The notes beneath the pieces are model-generated. The model had not been told where the DNA came from and did not search any database. It worked only from the letters and a program-made list of their open reading frames with translations. The position numbers and the translations under genes were made by a program. A DNA stretch of 64,000 bases, taken from NCBI RefSeq assembly GCF_024178315.1, contig NZ_JAMZIK010000006.1:1-64000 (forward strand). Direction: 5' to 3'. Positions 24,949-33,615 of this stretch are shown in pieces (the first letter of the stretch is position 1; every line of letters starts with the position of its first letter). Origin of the DNA: Siccirubricoccus soli. Its GTDB lineage: Bacteria > Pseudomonadota > Alphaproteobacteria > Acetobacterales > Acetobacteraceae.

Positions 24949-26412
24949 ATGCTGCATCGCTGGCTGGACCGCCATGCCGCGCGGACACCCGACAGGGTGG
25001 CGCTGCGGCATGGGGCCGAGGCCATCACCTATGCCGGGCTGGCGGCGCAGGCGGCGGCGCTGGCGGGCGGGCTGGGGGCGCGAGGCATCGGGCGGGGCGA
25101 CCGCGTCGCCTTCCTCGGCCTGAACCATCCGGCGCAGCTTGTCCTGCTGGCGGCCTGCGCCCGGCTGGGCGCCATCCTGGTGCCGCTGAACTGGCGGCTG
25201 GCGGCGCCCGAGCTGCGCTTCATGCTGGAGGATTCCGGCGCCCGCCTGCTCTTTGCCCTGCCGGAGCACCTGGCCCTGGCCGAGGCCGCCCTGCCCCCCG
25301 CCTGCGCCCTGCTGGCGCCCGCGGCGCCGCCCACCGGCCCGGCCCCACCGGCGCTGGGGGAGGCGGGCGACGCGCTGCTTCTCATCTATACCTCCGGCAC
25401 CACCGGCCGGCCGAAGGGCGCGGTGCTGGACCAGCGGGCGCTGCTGGCCAATGCGCTGAACGGGCGGCGGCTGCACGCGCTGGGGCCGGCGGACCGGGTG
25501 CTGACGGTGCTGCCGATGTTCCATGTCGGCGGGCTGAACATCCAGACCGTGCCGGCGCTGCTGGCCGGCGCCACGGTGCTGCTGCACCCCCGCTTCGAGC
25601 CGGACGCCTTCTTCGACACGCTGGCGGCGGAGCGCCCGACCCTGACCCTGCTGGTGCCGGCGGTGATGCAGGCGCTGGTCGCGCATCCGCGCTGGAAGAC
25701 GGCCGACCTTTCCTGCCTGCGGGCGATCGGCGCCGGTTCCTCCGACGTGCCGCTGCCCCTGATCGAGGCTTTCCAGGCACGCGGCGTGCCGGTGCAGCAG
25801 GTCTATGGCGCGACGGAGACCAGCCCCATCGCCCTCTACCAGTCGGTGGCGGAGGCGATGGCGCATCCCGGCTCCATCGGCCGCCCGGCGGCGCTGTGCG
25901 ATTGCCGGGTGGTGGATGCGGCCGGCCGCCCCCTGCCGCCGGGCGAGGCCGGCGAGATCGAGGTGCGCGGGCCCAATGTGATGCGGGGCTACTGGAAGGC
26001 GCCGGAGGCCACGGCGGCGGCGCTGCGGCAGGGCTGGTTCCGCACCGGCGATGTCGGCATCCGCGATGCCGCGGGGCGCTTCTGGTTCACCGACCGGCTG
26101 AAGCACCTGATCATCTCCGGCGGGGAGAACATCTACCCCGCGGAGGTGGAGCGGGTGCTGCGGGAGGCGCCGGGGGTGGCGGAGGGCGCGGTCTGCGGCC
26201 GGCCCGATCTGCGCTGGGGGGAGGTGCCGGTCGCCCTGGTGGTGCCGGGGGAGGGTTTCGACCCCGACGCGGTGCTGCGCTTCTTCGAGGGCAGGCTGGC
26301 GCGCTTCAAGCATCCCCGCGCCGTCATCGCCGTGCCGAGCCTGCCGCGCACCGCCCTCGGCAAGGTGCAGGTCGAGGCGCTGCGGGCCATGGCGGCCGGC
26401 GCCCATTCCTGA
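24949..26412 (+). CDS. AMP-dependent acyl/aryl-CoA ligase
   Basis: Adenylate-forming ligase of 487 residues. Motifs in order: P-loop [60 protein letters not shown], and the A10 lysine in PRTALGKVQ. It converts a carboxylic acid to its CoA thioester via an acyl-adenylate. Start at 24949, with GGGAGG 6 nt upstream. Last gene of the dioxygenase operon. Its presence, with the dehydrogenase-like protein, shows that the pathway handles a CoA ester, unlike the classical maleamate route. Substrate not assignable. Confidence 0.9.
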   Translation: MLHRWLDRHAARTPDRVALRHGAEAITYAGLAAQAAALAGGLGARGIGRGDRVAFLGLNHPAQLVLLAACARLGAILVPLNWRLAAPELRFMLEDSGARLLFALPEHLALAEAALPPACALLAPAAPPTGPAPPALGEAGDALLLIYTSGTTGRPKGAVLDQRALLANALNGRRLHALGPADRVLTVLPMFHVGGLNIQTVPALLAGATVLLHPRFEPDAFFDTLAAERPTLTLLVPAVMQALVAHPRWKTADLSCLRAIGAGSSDVPLPLIEAFQARGVPVQQVYGATETSPIALYQSVAEAMAHPGSIGRPAALCDCRVVDAAGRPLPPGEAGEIEVRGPNVMRGYWKAPEATAAALRQGWFRTGDVGIRDAAGRFWFTDRLKHLIISGGENIYPAEVERVLREAPGVAEGAVCGRPDLRWGEVPVALVVPGEGFDPDAVLRFFEGRLARFKHPRAVIAVPSLPRTALGKVQVEALRAMAAGAHS

Positions 26413-26462
26413 GGCCGGCGGGCGGCTGCCCCTGGCGGGTCTTACCAGCCGTGCGACAGGCT

Positions 26463-26476
26463 GACCGATATCGGTC
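26463..26476. other. Perfect 14-bp palindrome
   Basis: GACCGATATCGGTC in the 139-bp gap between the convergent ligase and folC genes. It is too short-looped for an RNA hairpin, so it is more like a protein-binding site or chance. Confidence 0.35.
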
Positions 26477-26511
26477 CGTGGGCGCGCAGCCGCCACATCA
26501 ACCCGGCGCGC

Positions 26512-26553
26512 GATACCCGGCTCGGCACGCAAGGACCTTCCGAGCCGGGTATC
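26512..26553. terminator. Bidirectional terminator-like hairpin between ligase and folC
   Basis: GATACCCGGCTCGG (26512-26525) and CCGAGCCGGGTATC (26540-26553) are a perfect 14-bp inverted repeat with a 14-nt loop. It lies between convergent genes, and its right arm overlaps the folC stop (26552-26554). A likely shared terminator. Confidence 0.65.
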
Positions 26554-27817
26554 AGGCCCCGTCGGCCTTCAGCACCTCGCCGGCCAGATAGAGGCTGCCG
26601 CAGATCAGCACCCGCGCCGGCGGGCCGGAGAGCTGCGCCAGCGCCCCGGCGACATCCGGCCCCGGCCGGGCCACGCCGCCACTCGCCTCGATGATGCGCT
26701 CCACCGGCGTCGCCAGGTGCTGGCCGGGCTCCGCTACCGCGAAGAGGGTGGTGGCCAGCGGCAGCAGCGGGCGGAGGAAATCCGCCACCACCTTGCTGCC
26801 CTTCATCCCCACCACCAGGTGCAGCGGCCGGTCCCGCCAGGTGGCGCAATGGGCGGCCAGCGCCGCGCCGCCGCCGGCATTGTGCCCGCCATCCAGCCAC
26901 AGCTCCCAGCCCGGCGGCAGGCGCTGCGCCAGGGCGCCGTGCAGCCGCTGCAGCCGCGCCGGCCATTCCGCACGGCGCAGCCCCTCGGCGATCGCCGCCT
27001 CGCTCAGCCAGGGCGGGTTCCAGGCGCGCAGCGCGGCGATGGCGATGCCGGCATTCTCCGCCTGATGCGCGCCGAGCAGGGCGGGCGGCGGCAAGGCCAG
27101 CTCGCCGCCCGCGTCGCGGTAGAGCAGCCCGTCCGGCCGCGGCGCCACCTCCCAGGCCTCGCCGCGCGCCAGCAGCGGGGCGCCGACCGTGGCGGCATTC
27201 TCCCGCAGCACCTGCATCGCCTCCGGCGCCTGCGCACCTGTGGCGCAGGGCACGCCAGGCTTCATGATGCCGGCCTTCTCCCCGGCGATGCCGGCCAGCC
27301 GGTCGCCCAGGAACTCCATATGGTCCATGGAGATGGAGGCGATCGCCGTCGCCGCCGGGCGCTCCACCACATTGGTCGCGTCGAAGCGGCCGCCGAGCCC
27401 GACCTCCAGCACCAGCAGGTCGGCCGGGACGCGGCTGAACAGCAGCAGCGCGACGGCGGTGATGACCTCGAACACCGTGATGGGGGCGCCTTCGTTCACC
27501 GCCTCCACCTCCGCCAGCGCCGCCGCCAGCGCATCCTCCTCCACCAGCCTGCCGGCCAGGCGGATGCGCTCATGGAAGCGGACGAGGTGGGGGGAGGTGT
27601 AGACATGCACGCGCTGCCCGGCGGCTTCCGCGATGGCGCGCAGGAAGGCGCAGGTGCTGCCCTTGCCATTGGTGCCGGCCACATGCACCACCGGCGGCAG
27701 GGCGCGCTCGGGATGGCCGAGCTTCGCCAGCAGCGCCTGCAGCCGCCCGAGGCTGAGGTCGATCAGCTTCGGATGCAGCGCGTGCAGGCGGTCGATGATC
27801 TCCTCGGAGCGGCTCAT
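26552..27817 (-). CDS. folC: Bifunctional folylpolyglutamate synthase/dihydrofolate synthase
   Basis: Folate-pathway ligase of 421 residues adding glutamate to dihydropteroate and tetrahydrofolates in the cytoplasm. Mur-ligase-type motifs: P-loop HVAGTNGKGSTCAF, TSPHLVRFHERI, EVGLGGRFDATNVV, SISMDHMEFLGD, and WLDGGHNAGGGAALA. The start overlaps the accD stop by ATGA, the common accD-folC arrangement of proteobacteria. Confidence 0.96.
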   Translation of the reverse strand: MSRSEEIIDRLHALHPKLIDLSLGRLQALLAKLGHPERALPPVVHVAGTNGKGSTCAFLRAIAEAAGQRVHVYTSPHLVRFHERIRLAGRLVEEDALAAALAEVEAVNEGAPITVFEVITAVALLLFSRVPADLLVLEVGLGGRFDATNVVERPAATAIASISMDHMEFLGDRLAGIAGEKAGIMKPGVPCATGAQAPEAMQVLRENAATVGAPLLARGEAWEVAPRPDGLLYRDAGGELALPPPALLGAHQAENAGIAIAALRAWNPPWLSEAAIAEGLRRAEWPARLQRLHGALAQRLPPGWELWLDGGHNAGGGAALAAHCATWRDRPLHLVVGMKGSKVVADFLRPLLPLATTLFAVAEPGQHLATPVERIIEASGGVARPGPDVAGALAQLSGPPARVLICGSLYLAGEVLKADGA

Positions 27818-28740
27818 GCAGCGGGCGCCGGCCCCTCGGGCGAGGGCGAGGCGAGGGAGAGCATGGGCTCCGCCGCCGGCGCCGGCTGGCGCTCCGGCAG
27901 GCGCAGCAGCCCGATGAGGCGGGCCAGCGTCGCCCGCATCTCGCCGCGCTTCACCACCATGTCCAGGATGCCGTGGGCCAGCAGGTATTCGGCGCGCTGG
28001 AAGCCTTCGGGCAGCTTCTCCCGCACCGTCTGCTCGATGACCCGGGCGCCGGCGAAGCCGATCATGGCGCCGGGCTCGGCGATCTGGATGTCGCCCAGCA
28101 TGGCGAAGCTGGCGGTCACGCCGCCCGTCGTCGGGTCGCAGAGCACCACGATGAAGGGCAGCCCCACCTCCTTCACCATGCGCGTGGCGATGACGGTGCG
28201 CGGCATCTGCATCAGCGAGATGGCGCCTTCCTGCATGCGCGCGCCGCCGGAGGCGGTGAAGACGATCAGCGGCGCATCCTGCAGCACGGCGAGGCGGGCG
28301 GCGGTGACCAGCGCCTCGCCCACCCCGGCGCTCATCGAGCCGCCCATGAAGCTGAAATCGAAGGCGGCGGCGACGACGCGGTTGCCCTCGATGGCGCCAT
28401 GGGCGACCACTACCGCATCCTCCTGCCCGGCCTTGGACTGCGCCTCCCGCAGCCGGTCCACGTAGCGGCGCTGGTCGCGGAAGCGGAGGGGATCCTGCGG
28501 CGCCTTCGGCAGCTCTATGCGCTGCCAGCCCTCATCCAGCGTGTAGTCCAGGCGCTGGCGGGCGCCGACCCGCATATGGTGGCCGCAATGCGGGCAGACA
28601 TGCAGGTTCCGCTCCAGGTCGCGGTGGAAGACCATCTGCTCGCAGGCGGGGCATTTATGCCAGAGATTCTCCGGCACCTCGCGCGGCGCGCCGAACAGCG
28701 TCTTGATCTTGGGCAGCGCCCACTCGCTGATCCAGTTCAT
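27814..28740 (-). CDS. accD: Acetyl-CoA carboxylase carboxyltransferase subunit beta
   Basis: Protein of 308 residues forming, with AccA, the carboxyltransferase that makes malonyl-CoA for fatty acid synthesis. The four-cysteine zinc ribbon is C30, C33, C49 and C52 (CPAC, CPHC). The catalytic core shows FDFSFMGGSMSAGVGE, FTASGGARMQEG and DPTTGGVTASFAMLGD. The C-terminal 30 residues are Pro/Ala-rich. Start at 28740, with GGAAGGA just upstream. trpA, often the upstream neighbour, is not here; instead an intergenic region of about 540 bp contains a palindromic repeat. Confidence 0.97.
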   Translation of the reverse strand: MNWISEWALPKIKTLFGAPREVPENLWHKCPACEQMVFHRDLERNLHVCPHCGHHMRVGARQRLDYTLDEGWQRIELPKAPQDPLRFRDQRRYVDRLREAQSKAGQEDAVVVAHGAIEGNRVVAAAFDFSFMGGSMSAGVGEALVTAARLAVLQDAPLIVFTASGGARMQEGAISLMQMPRTVIATRMVKEVGLPFIVVLCDPTTGGVTASFAMLGDIQIAEPGAMIGFAGARVIEQTVREKLPEGFQRAEYLLAHGILDMVVKRGEMRATLARLIGLLRLPERQPAPAAEPMLSLASPSPEGPAPAA

Positions 28741-28948
28741 CGGGTCCTTCCGCGGCGGCGACGCCCCCTGGGCGGCCGGGGGAGGAGTTAGGGCGGGGCG
28801 CAGGGAGAGGCAAATTTTTGCCGGCCTCGCTCGACTCCGAGGCGCGGGGTGCGGGGCGGGGCGGGGAGGCTGGCGCCCGGATCGCGGACTGCGCCCTCCC
28901 CGGCATGGCGGGCCTCGGACCTGCCGGGGAGCGGCTTTTTGTCCCCCG

Positions 28949-29145
28949 GAGCATTTTCGGTTCACATGCGCTCGCCGAAAGCGCTCTACGCCTATGTTTG
29001 CAGAGCAGCTTCGCGCCTTCAGGCGATGCCGCCCTAGAGCAGCCTCCGACCTGATGGACCAGCGCGTGATCCATCAGGTCGGAGACAAGCTGCTCTAGAA
29101 CTTGTATTTTCCAGAGGAAGAAATCCGATCAGGTGATTCCACTGG
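28949..29145. repeat. Composite palindromic repeat, copy 2 (inverted relative to 4300)
   Basis: Two palindromes lie side by side. The first has GAGCATTTTCGG (28949-28960) pairing imperfectly with CCGAAAGCGCTC (28975-28986). The second has outer arms CTAGAGCAGC (29034-29043) and GCTGCTCTAG (29089-29098), and a perfect 15-bp inner stem 29044-29058 / 29070-29084. The second palindrome and its flank to about 29145 match 4300-4405 in reverse orientation. The rest of the accD-LysR gap (28741-29281) shows no gene. Confidence 0.72.
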
Positions 29146-29281
29146 GTCGGCTATTGCTCCAGGGTGATGTGCTCCAGGCGTCGGTCGGCCGACCAAGCTG
29201 ACCAGCCCTGGTGGTGCCGCGCCCCTTCCCGGCATGTGATCCCTCGCCCCCATTCGCTGAAAGGCCCTGGCCGCGGCGGCC

Positions 29282-30187
29282 TCACCGCCCCGGCGCGGCC
29301 CCGGCCGAGGCGGCGAGATGCTCCGCGAGGCGCCGGGCATGCGAGGGCAGGGCCTCGAGGCGCCGCACCAGCACCATCAATTGCCGCTCCGCCCAGGGAT
29401 CCTCCAGCCGCACCAGGGCGAGCGCCCCCTGCCCGTGCCAGCGCCGCGCCGCCGCCTCGGGTACCACGGCGAGGCCGGCGCCCAGCGCGACCATGCGGCA
29501 GGCGGTGTCCAGCCCGCGCACCCGCACGCGGATCCGCATCCGCCCGCCCGCCCGCGCCGCATGCCCGGCCAGATGCCCGCCAAGGGCGCTGTCATCCGCA
29601 AGGCCGACGAAATCACCGCCCAGCGCCTCGGCGAAGGCGATCCGCCCGCGCCCCGCCAGGGGGTGGCCCGACGGGGCGATGAGCACCAGCCGGTCGGCCC
29701 GGAAGGGCCGCACCTCCAGCCCCGTGACATCCGCATGGCCGGCGGCGATCCCGATCTGCGCCTCCTCCTCCGCCACCGCCCGCGCCACCTCGGGGCTGGA
29801 GCGCTCGCCCAGCTCCACATCCACATTCGAATTCGCGGCGAGGAAAGCGGCGAGGCATTCAGGCAGGAATTCCGCCACAGCGGCGGTATTGGCCAGCAGC
29901 CGCACATGGCCCTTCAGGCCGCGCGCATAGGTGCCCAGTTCGCCGCGCATCCGCTCCACCTGGCCGGTTACCAGCCGCGCATGGCGCAGCAGGGTGCGGC
30001 CGGCCTCGGTCGGCACCACGCCGCGGCGGCCCCGCTCCAGCAAGGGCACGCCCGCCTGCTCCTCCATCCCCCGCACCCGCGCGGAGGCCGAGGCCAGGGC
30101 GAGGCCGGCCCGCGCGGCGCCCGCCGTGATGCTGCCCTCCTCCACCACATGCAGGAACAGCCGCAGATCGGTCAGGTCGAAATGCAT
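29282..30187 (-). CDS. LysR-family transcriptional regulator
   Basis: Regulator of 301 residues. An N-terminal winged helix (LRLFLHVVEEGSITAGAARAGLALASASARVRGMEE) is followed by the periplasmic-binding-like effector domain (FLPECLAAFLAANSNVDVELGE, GLDTACRMVALGAGLAVVPE). It is divergent from the TauE/SafE exporter gene with an 86-bp shared region, so that gene pair is its most probable target. Effector unknown. Confidence 0.92.
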   Translation of the reverse strand: MHFDLTDLRLFLHVVEEGSITAGAARAGLALASASARVRGMEEQAGVPLLERGRRGVVPTEAGRTLLRHARLVTGQVERMRGELGTYARGLKGHVRLLANTAAVAEFLPECLAAFLAANSNVDVELGERSSPEVARAVAEEEAQIGIAAGHADVTGLEVRPFRADRLVLIAPSGHPLAGRGRIAFAEALGGDFVGLADDSALGGHLAGHAARAGGRMRIRVRVRGLDTACRMVALGAGLAVVPEAAARRWHGQGALALVRLEDPWAERQLMVLVRRLEALPSHARRLAEHLAASAGAAPGR

Positions 30188-30273
30188 GCGCGGCGTGCCT
30201 TCGGCTATGGCAGAGACAGGCTACGCCAATCCCGCATTGCGGGGCAGCGCCGCCGGGCCGCATCGTCCGGCGC

Positions 30274-31020
30274 ATGACGGACAGCCTCTCCCTCCCGCTC
30301 CTGCTCTGCTGCATATTCCTGCTGGCCGGCATGGTGAAGGGCCTGCTCGGCCTTGGCCTGCCGACCGTCGCCATGGGCCTGCTCGGCCTGGCCATGCCGC
30401 CGGTCGAGGCGGCTGCGCTGCTCATCCTGCCTTCGTTCGTGACGAATGTCTGGCAGCTCCTTGCCGGGCCGCGCTTCGGCGCCCTGCTGCGGCGGCTCTG
30501 GCCCATGATGCTGGCCATCGCTGCCGGCACCCTGGCCGGATCGGGGATCATCGCCGGCGCGGCCGCCCATGCCGCCAGCGCCGCGCTGGGGGCCGCGCTG
30601 GCGCTCTATGGCTTGGTCGGGCTGGTGCAGCCCCGGCTCCGCGTGCCGCCGGCGGCGGAGCCCTGGGCGGGGCCGCTGAGCGGGGCGGCGACCGGGCTGA
30701 TCACCGGTGCGACCGGCGTCTTCGTCATCCCGGCCGTGCCCTATCTCGGCTCGCTCGGCCTGGGGCGGGATGAGCTGGTGCAGGCGCTCGGGCTCTCCTT
30801 CACCGTCTCCACCATCGCGCTCGCGGCCGGCCTCGCGCTGCATGGCGCGCTGCCGCTCGCGGCCTCGGGCAGCTCGCTCCTCGCGGTGCTGCCGGCGCTT
30901 GCCGGCATGTGGCTCGGCGGCCTGCTCCGCGCGCGGGCGCGGCCCGAGGTCTTCCGCCGCGGCTTCTTCCTCGGGCTGCTCCTGCTCGGGGGCGAGCTCA
31001 TCTGGCGGGGGCTGGGGTGA
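30274..31020 (+). CDS. TauE/SafE-family membrane permease
   Basis: Inner-membrane protein of 248 residues with about eight hydrophobic segments. The two half-repeat motifs GMVKGLLGLGLPTVA and GAATGLITGATGVFVIP are characteristic of TauE/SafE carriers, linked to export of sulfite, sulfoacetate or related organic anions. The next gene begins inside its stop codon (GTGA), so the two are translationally coupled. The divergent LysR gene probably controls the pair. Confidence 0.9.
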   Translation: MTDSLSLPLLLCCIFLLAGMVKGLLGLGLPTVAMGLLGLAMPPVEAAALLILPSFVTNVWQLLAGPRFGALLRRLWPMMLAIAAGTLAGSGIIAGAAAHAASAALGAALALYGLVGLVQPRLRVPPAAEPWAGPLSGAATGLITGATGVFVIPAVPYLGSLGLGRDELVQALGLSFTVSTIALAAGLALHGALPLAASGSSLLAVLPALAGMWLGGLLRARARPEVFRRGFFLGLLLLGGELIWRGLG

Positions 31021-31904
31021 CGGGCGGCCGCACCGGCCGGGCCGCCGGGCGCCTGACCCTCGCCTGCGCGGCGGCGCTGCTCCTGGCCGCGCCCGGCCCG
31101 GCGAGAGCCGATGAGGCGCGCACCCTCTGGACGCCGCATGGCATGGCCTGGCTCTTCCTGCCGCCGGCCGCGGGCCCCGGCCCTCATCCCGTGGTGCTGG
31201 TCCTGGCGGACCGCCCGGGGGCGGATGGCCGCGAGACGCCCTATCTGGACTACCTGCTGCAGGCGGGCATCGCCGTCCTCAAGCTGATGGTGGACGAGCC
31301 CGACGCGGCCATGACGCTACTGACGCCGCCCTGGCTGCGGCGCATCGCCCGCGACATCGCGCCAGGGCGGCTGGATGGCACGCGCATCGGCCTGCTCGGC
31401 TTCGGCGGCGGCGGGCGCGCCGCCCTTGCTGCGCCGCCCGGGCTGCCGGCCGCCGCCCTCTACCCGGCCTGCGCCGGCCTGGCGCCGCGCCACCACACCG
31501 GGCCGACCCTGCTGCTGCATCCGGACGATCCCGCCGAGACGGCCGCCTGCCGCCACGTCACCCCGGGCGCCGAGCCACTGCGCGGCGCCACCCATGGCTG
31601 GGACCATGGCCACGGGCCATGGGAGGACGGGACCGCCCTGCTGCCGCACCCCGATGGGTCAGCGACGCGCCTTTTCTCGCGCAGCGACGGCCGGGCGACG
31701 CAGGCGGCGGTGGCGCGCGTGGTCCGGCATTTCGCGGCCGCCTTCGGCAGCACGGCCTCTGTTCCTGGACAGCCGCATGCGGGGGACCATGCCGGTCGCT
31801 TCCCGTCCGGGGCGGAGATGGATGCCATCCGTAGCGACGTACCGCCATCGGACGCCGGATTGCCGGACGAGGCCGCCCCGGCGGCCTATCGGGAAGACCA
31901 CTAG
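31017..31904 (+). CDS. Exported alpha/beta-hydrolase-fold protein lacking the nucleophile
   Basis: Protein of 295 residues beginning with a GTG overlapping the TauE stop. A signal peptide (RLTLACAAALLLAAPGPARA) ends near residue 31. The fold resembles dienelactone hydrolase: GPHPVVLVLADRPG, YLLQAGIAVLKLMVDEPD, GTRIGLLGFGGGGRAAL, PTLLLHPDD and GATHGWDHG. The nucleophile elbow, expected G-x-S/C-x-G, reads GFGGG with glycine at position 130, so it appears catalytically dead. The acid (D-D near 167) and histidine (HGWDHG) remain. It may be a periplasmic binding or scaffold protein for the exported compound. Confidence 0.65.
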   Translation: MTGGRTGRAAGRLTLACAAALLLAAPGPARADEARTLWTPHGMAWLFLPPAAGPGPHPVVLVLADRPGADGRETPYLDYLLQAGIAVLKLMVDEPDAAMTLLTPPWLRRIARDIAPGRLDGTRIGLLGFGGGGRAALAAPPGLPAAALYPACAGLAPRHHTGPTLLLHPDDPAETAACRHVTPGAEPLRGATHGWDHGHGPWEDGTALLPHPDGSATRLFSRSDGRATQAAVARVVRHFAAAFGSTASVPGQPHAGDHAGRFPSGAEMDAIRSDVPPSDAGLPDEAAPAAYREDH

Positions 31905-31949
31905 CCATTGTCTTCAGTGGCCTGCTGATCCGCCGCGTGCGTGGGAGAT

Positions 31950-31966
31950 CCCGCGAACTTCGCGGG
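31950..31966. other. Short near-perfect palindrome after the hydrolase-like gene
   Basis: CCCGCGAA-C-TTCGCGGG, 46 nt after the stop, in the 209-bp gap before rnhA (convergent). The rest of the gap shows no gene. Confidence 0.3.
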
Positions 31967-32113
31967 CAGGACATCAGCTCCGGGCGGCGCACTGGGGCGT
32001 GAGGCCGCAGGCGGGGCCGGCTTCATCCGCCGCGTGCCACGAGGACCCTGTCCGCGGCCGGGCTGTCCGGAGTCAGGAACCGCCTCGGCCGCCGCGAATC
32101 GGGGCAGCCGGGA

Positions 32114-32578
32114 TCAGGGCGCCCCGCCGAGCGCCAGCCGCGCCGCCGTCGCCAGCTTGTCCGCCCGCTCGTTCATCGGGTCGCCGGCATGGCCGCGCAC
32201 CCATTTCCATTCCACCTGATGCGGCTTGGCGGCGGCCAGCAGGCGCTGCCACAGCTCCATATTCGCCACCGGGTCCTTGGCGGCGTTGCGCCAATTGTTC
32301 CTCACCCAGCCATGGACCCAGCGGCTGATGCCGTTCCGCACATATTCGCTGTCCGTGTGCAGCACCACGCGGCAGGGACGCTTCAGCGCCTCCAGCGCGG
32401 CGCAGGCCGCGGTCAGTTCCATGCGGTTGTTGGTGGTGGCCGGGTCGCCGCCGCTCAGCTCCTTCTCCACCTCGCCGAAGCGCAGGATCGCCGCCCAGCC
32501 CCCGGGGCCGGGATTCGGCTTGCAGCCGCCATCGGTCCAGATCTCGACCAGGGCAACCCCCTCCCCCATCTCAGCCAC
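32114..32578 (-). CDS. rnhA: Ribonuclease HI
   Basis: RNase H of 154 residues that cleaves RNA in RNA-DNA hybrids. The catalytic set is complete: D16 in [12 protein letters not shown]54 in RMELTA, D76 in HTDSEYV, H129 in RGHAGD, and D139 in NERADKLA. The gene overlaps thrB by 8 nt and ends the ispH-thrB-rnhA operon, an arrangement known from many alphaproteobacteria. Confidence 0.97.
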   Translation of the reverse strand: MAEMGEGVALVEIWTDGGCKPNPGPGGWAAILRFGEVEKELSGGDPATTNNRMELTAACAALEALKRPCRVVLHTDSEYVRNGISRWVHGWVRNNWRNAAKDPVANMELWQRLLAAAKPHQVEWKWVRGHAGDPMNERADKLATAARLALGGAP

Positions 32579-33551
32579 CGAGCGCCTCCGGCCCCGAGGC
32601 GGTGGAGAAGAAGCGGAGCTTGCGGAGGTATTCCAGCGGGTCCTTGCGCGTCACCAGCGCGCCCGGGGGCGTCGTCGTCCAGTCATACAGCCGGGTCAGC
32701 AGGAAGCGCAGCGCGGCGCCGCGGCAGAGCACCGGCAGCGCCGCCCGCTCCGCCGCCGAGAGCGGCCGCTGCCGGTGATAGGCGCCGATCAGCGCCCGCG
32801 CCTTGGTCACGTTGTAGGCCCCGTCCGGCTCGAAGCACCAGGCGTTCAGGCAGACGGCAAGGTCATAGGCCAGCAGGTCGGTGCAGGCGAAGTAGAAGTC
32901 GATGAGGCCGGAGACCTGGGGTTGGCCGCCCGGGCCCTCCAGGAAGAAGACATTGTCGGGGAAGAGATCGGCATGGATCTGCCCCTCCGGCAGCGCCCCC
33001 GCCGCCGGCCAGGCGGCGAGGAGGCCCGCCAGCGCGGCGTCGAGCTGGGCGATGAGGCCGGGTTGCACCGCATCCCCCTGCGCCCGGCAGCGGTCGAGCA
33101 GCGGCGCCCAGCCGGCCGGGCCGAGGGCGTTCGGCCGCCGCCCGGGGAAATCCGCCCCGGCGGCGTGCAGCCGGGCCAGCGCCTCGCCCAGCGGCGCGCA
33201 ATGCTCCGGCCGGACGCGGCGAGGCCAGACGCCGGGCAGGAAGGTGCAGATGGCCGCCGGCCGCCCGGCCAGCCGCCGCAGCGCCTGCCCGTCCCGCGCC
33301 GCCACCGGCTGGGGGCAGGCCAGGCCGCGCGCCGCCAGGTGCTGCATCAGCCCGAGGAAATAGGGCAGCTCGGCGGGGTCCACCCGCTTTTCGTAAAGCG
33401 TCAGGATGAAGTCGCCGGCCCCGGTCTGCAAAGCGTAGTTCGAATTCTCCACCCCCTCGGCGATGCCGCGATAGGCGCGCAGCTCGCCCAGCTCGTACTC
33501 GGCCAGGAAGGCACGCAGGGCTTCGTCGGAGACTTCGGTATAGACCGCCAT
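32571..33551 (-). CDS. thrB: Homoserine kinase, ThrB2 (APH-fold) type
   Basis: Kinase of 326 residues phosphorylating homoserine for threonine synthesis. It has the aminoglycoside-phosphotransferase fold: [34 protein letters not shown], the catalytic loop [12 protein letters not shown], and the metal-binding [17 protein letters not shown]. This is the alphaproteobacterial form, unlike the GHMP-type ThrB of E. coli. It lies 64 nt after ispH and overlaps rnhA. Confidence 0.95.
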   Translation of the reverse strand: MAVYTEVSDEALRAFLAEYELGELRAYRGIAEGVENSNYALQTGAGDFILTLYEKRVDPAELPYFLGLMQHLAARGLACPQPVAARDGQALRRLAGRPAAICTFLPGVWPRRVRPEHCAPLGEALARLHAAGADFPGRRPNALGPAGWAPLLDRCRAQGDAVQPGLIAQLDAALAGLLAAWPAAGALPEGQIHADLFPDNVFFLEGPGGQPQVSGLIDFYFACTDLLAYDLAVCLNAWCFEPDGAYNVTKARALIGAYHRQRPLSAAERAALPVLCRGAALRFLLTRLYDWTTTPPGALVTRKDPLEYLRKLRFFSTASGPEALGG

Positions 33552-33615
33552 GCGGGGCTTCTAGCTTGCCCCTTGCCGCAGGGCGAGGGCGCCAGGCGCC
33601 CCCGCGGGCGGCAAC

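Noticed and set aside
26414-26511. Attachment-site or tRNA-like remnants near the ligase-folC gap.
   Set aside because: No tRNA fragment, integrase or direct repeat was found; only palindromes are present.
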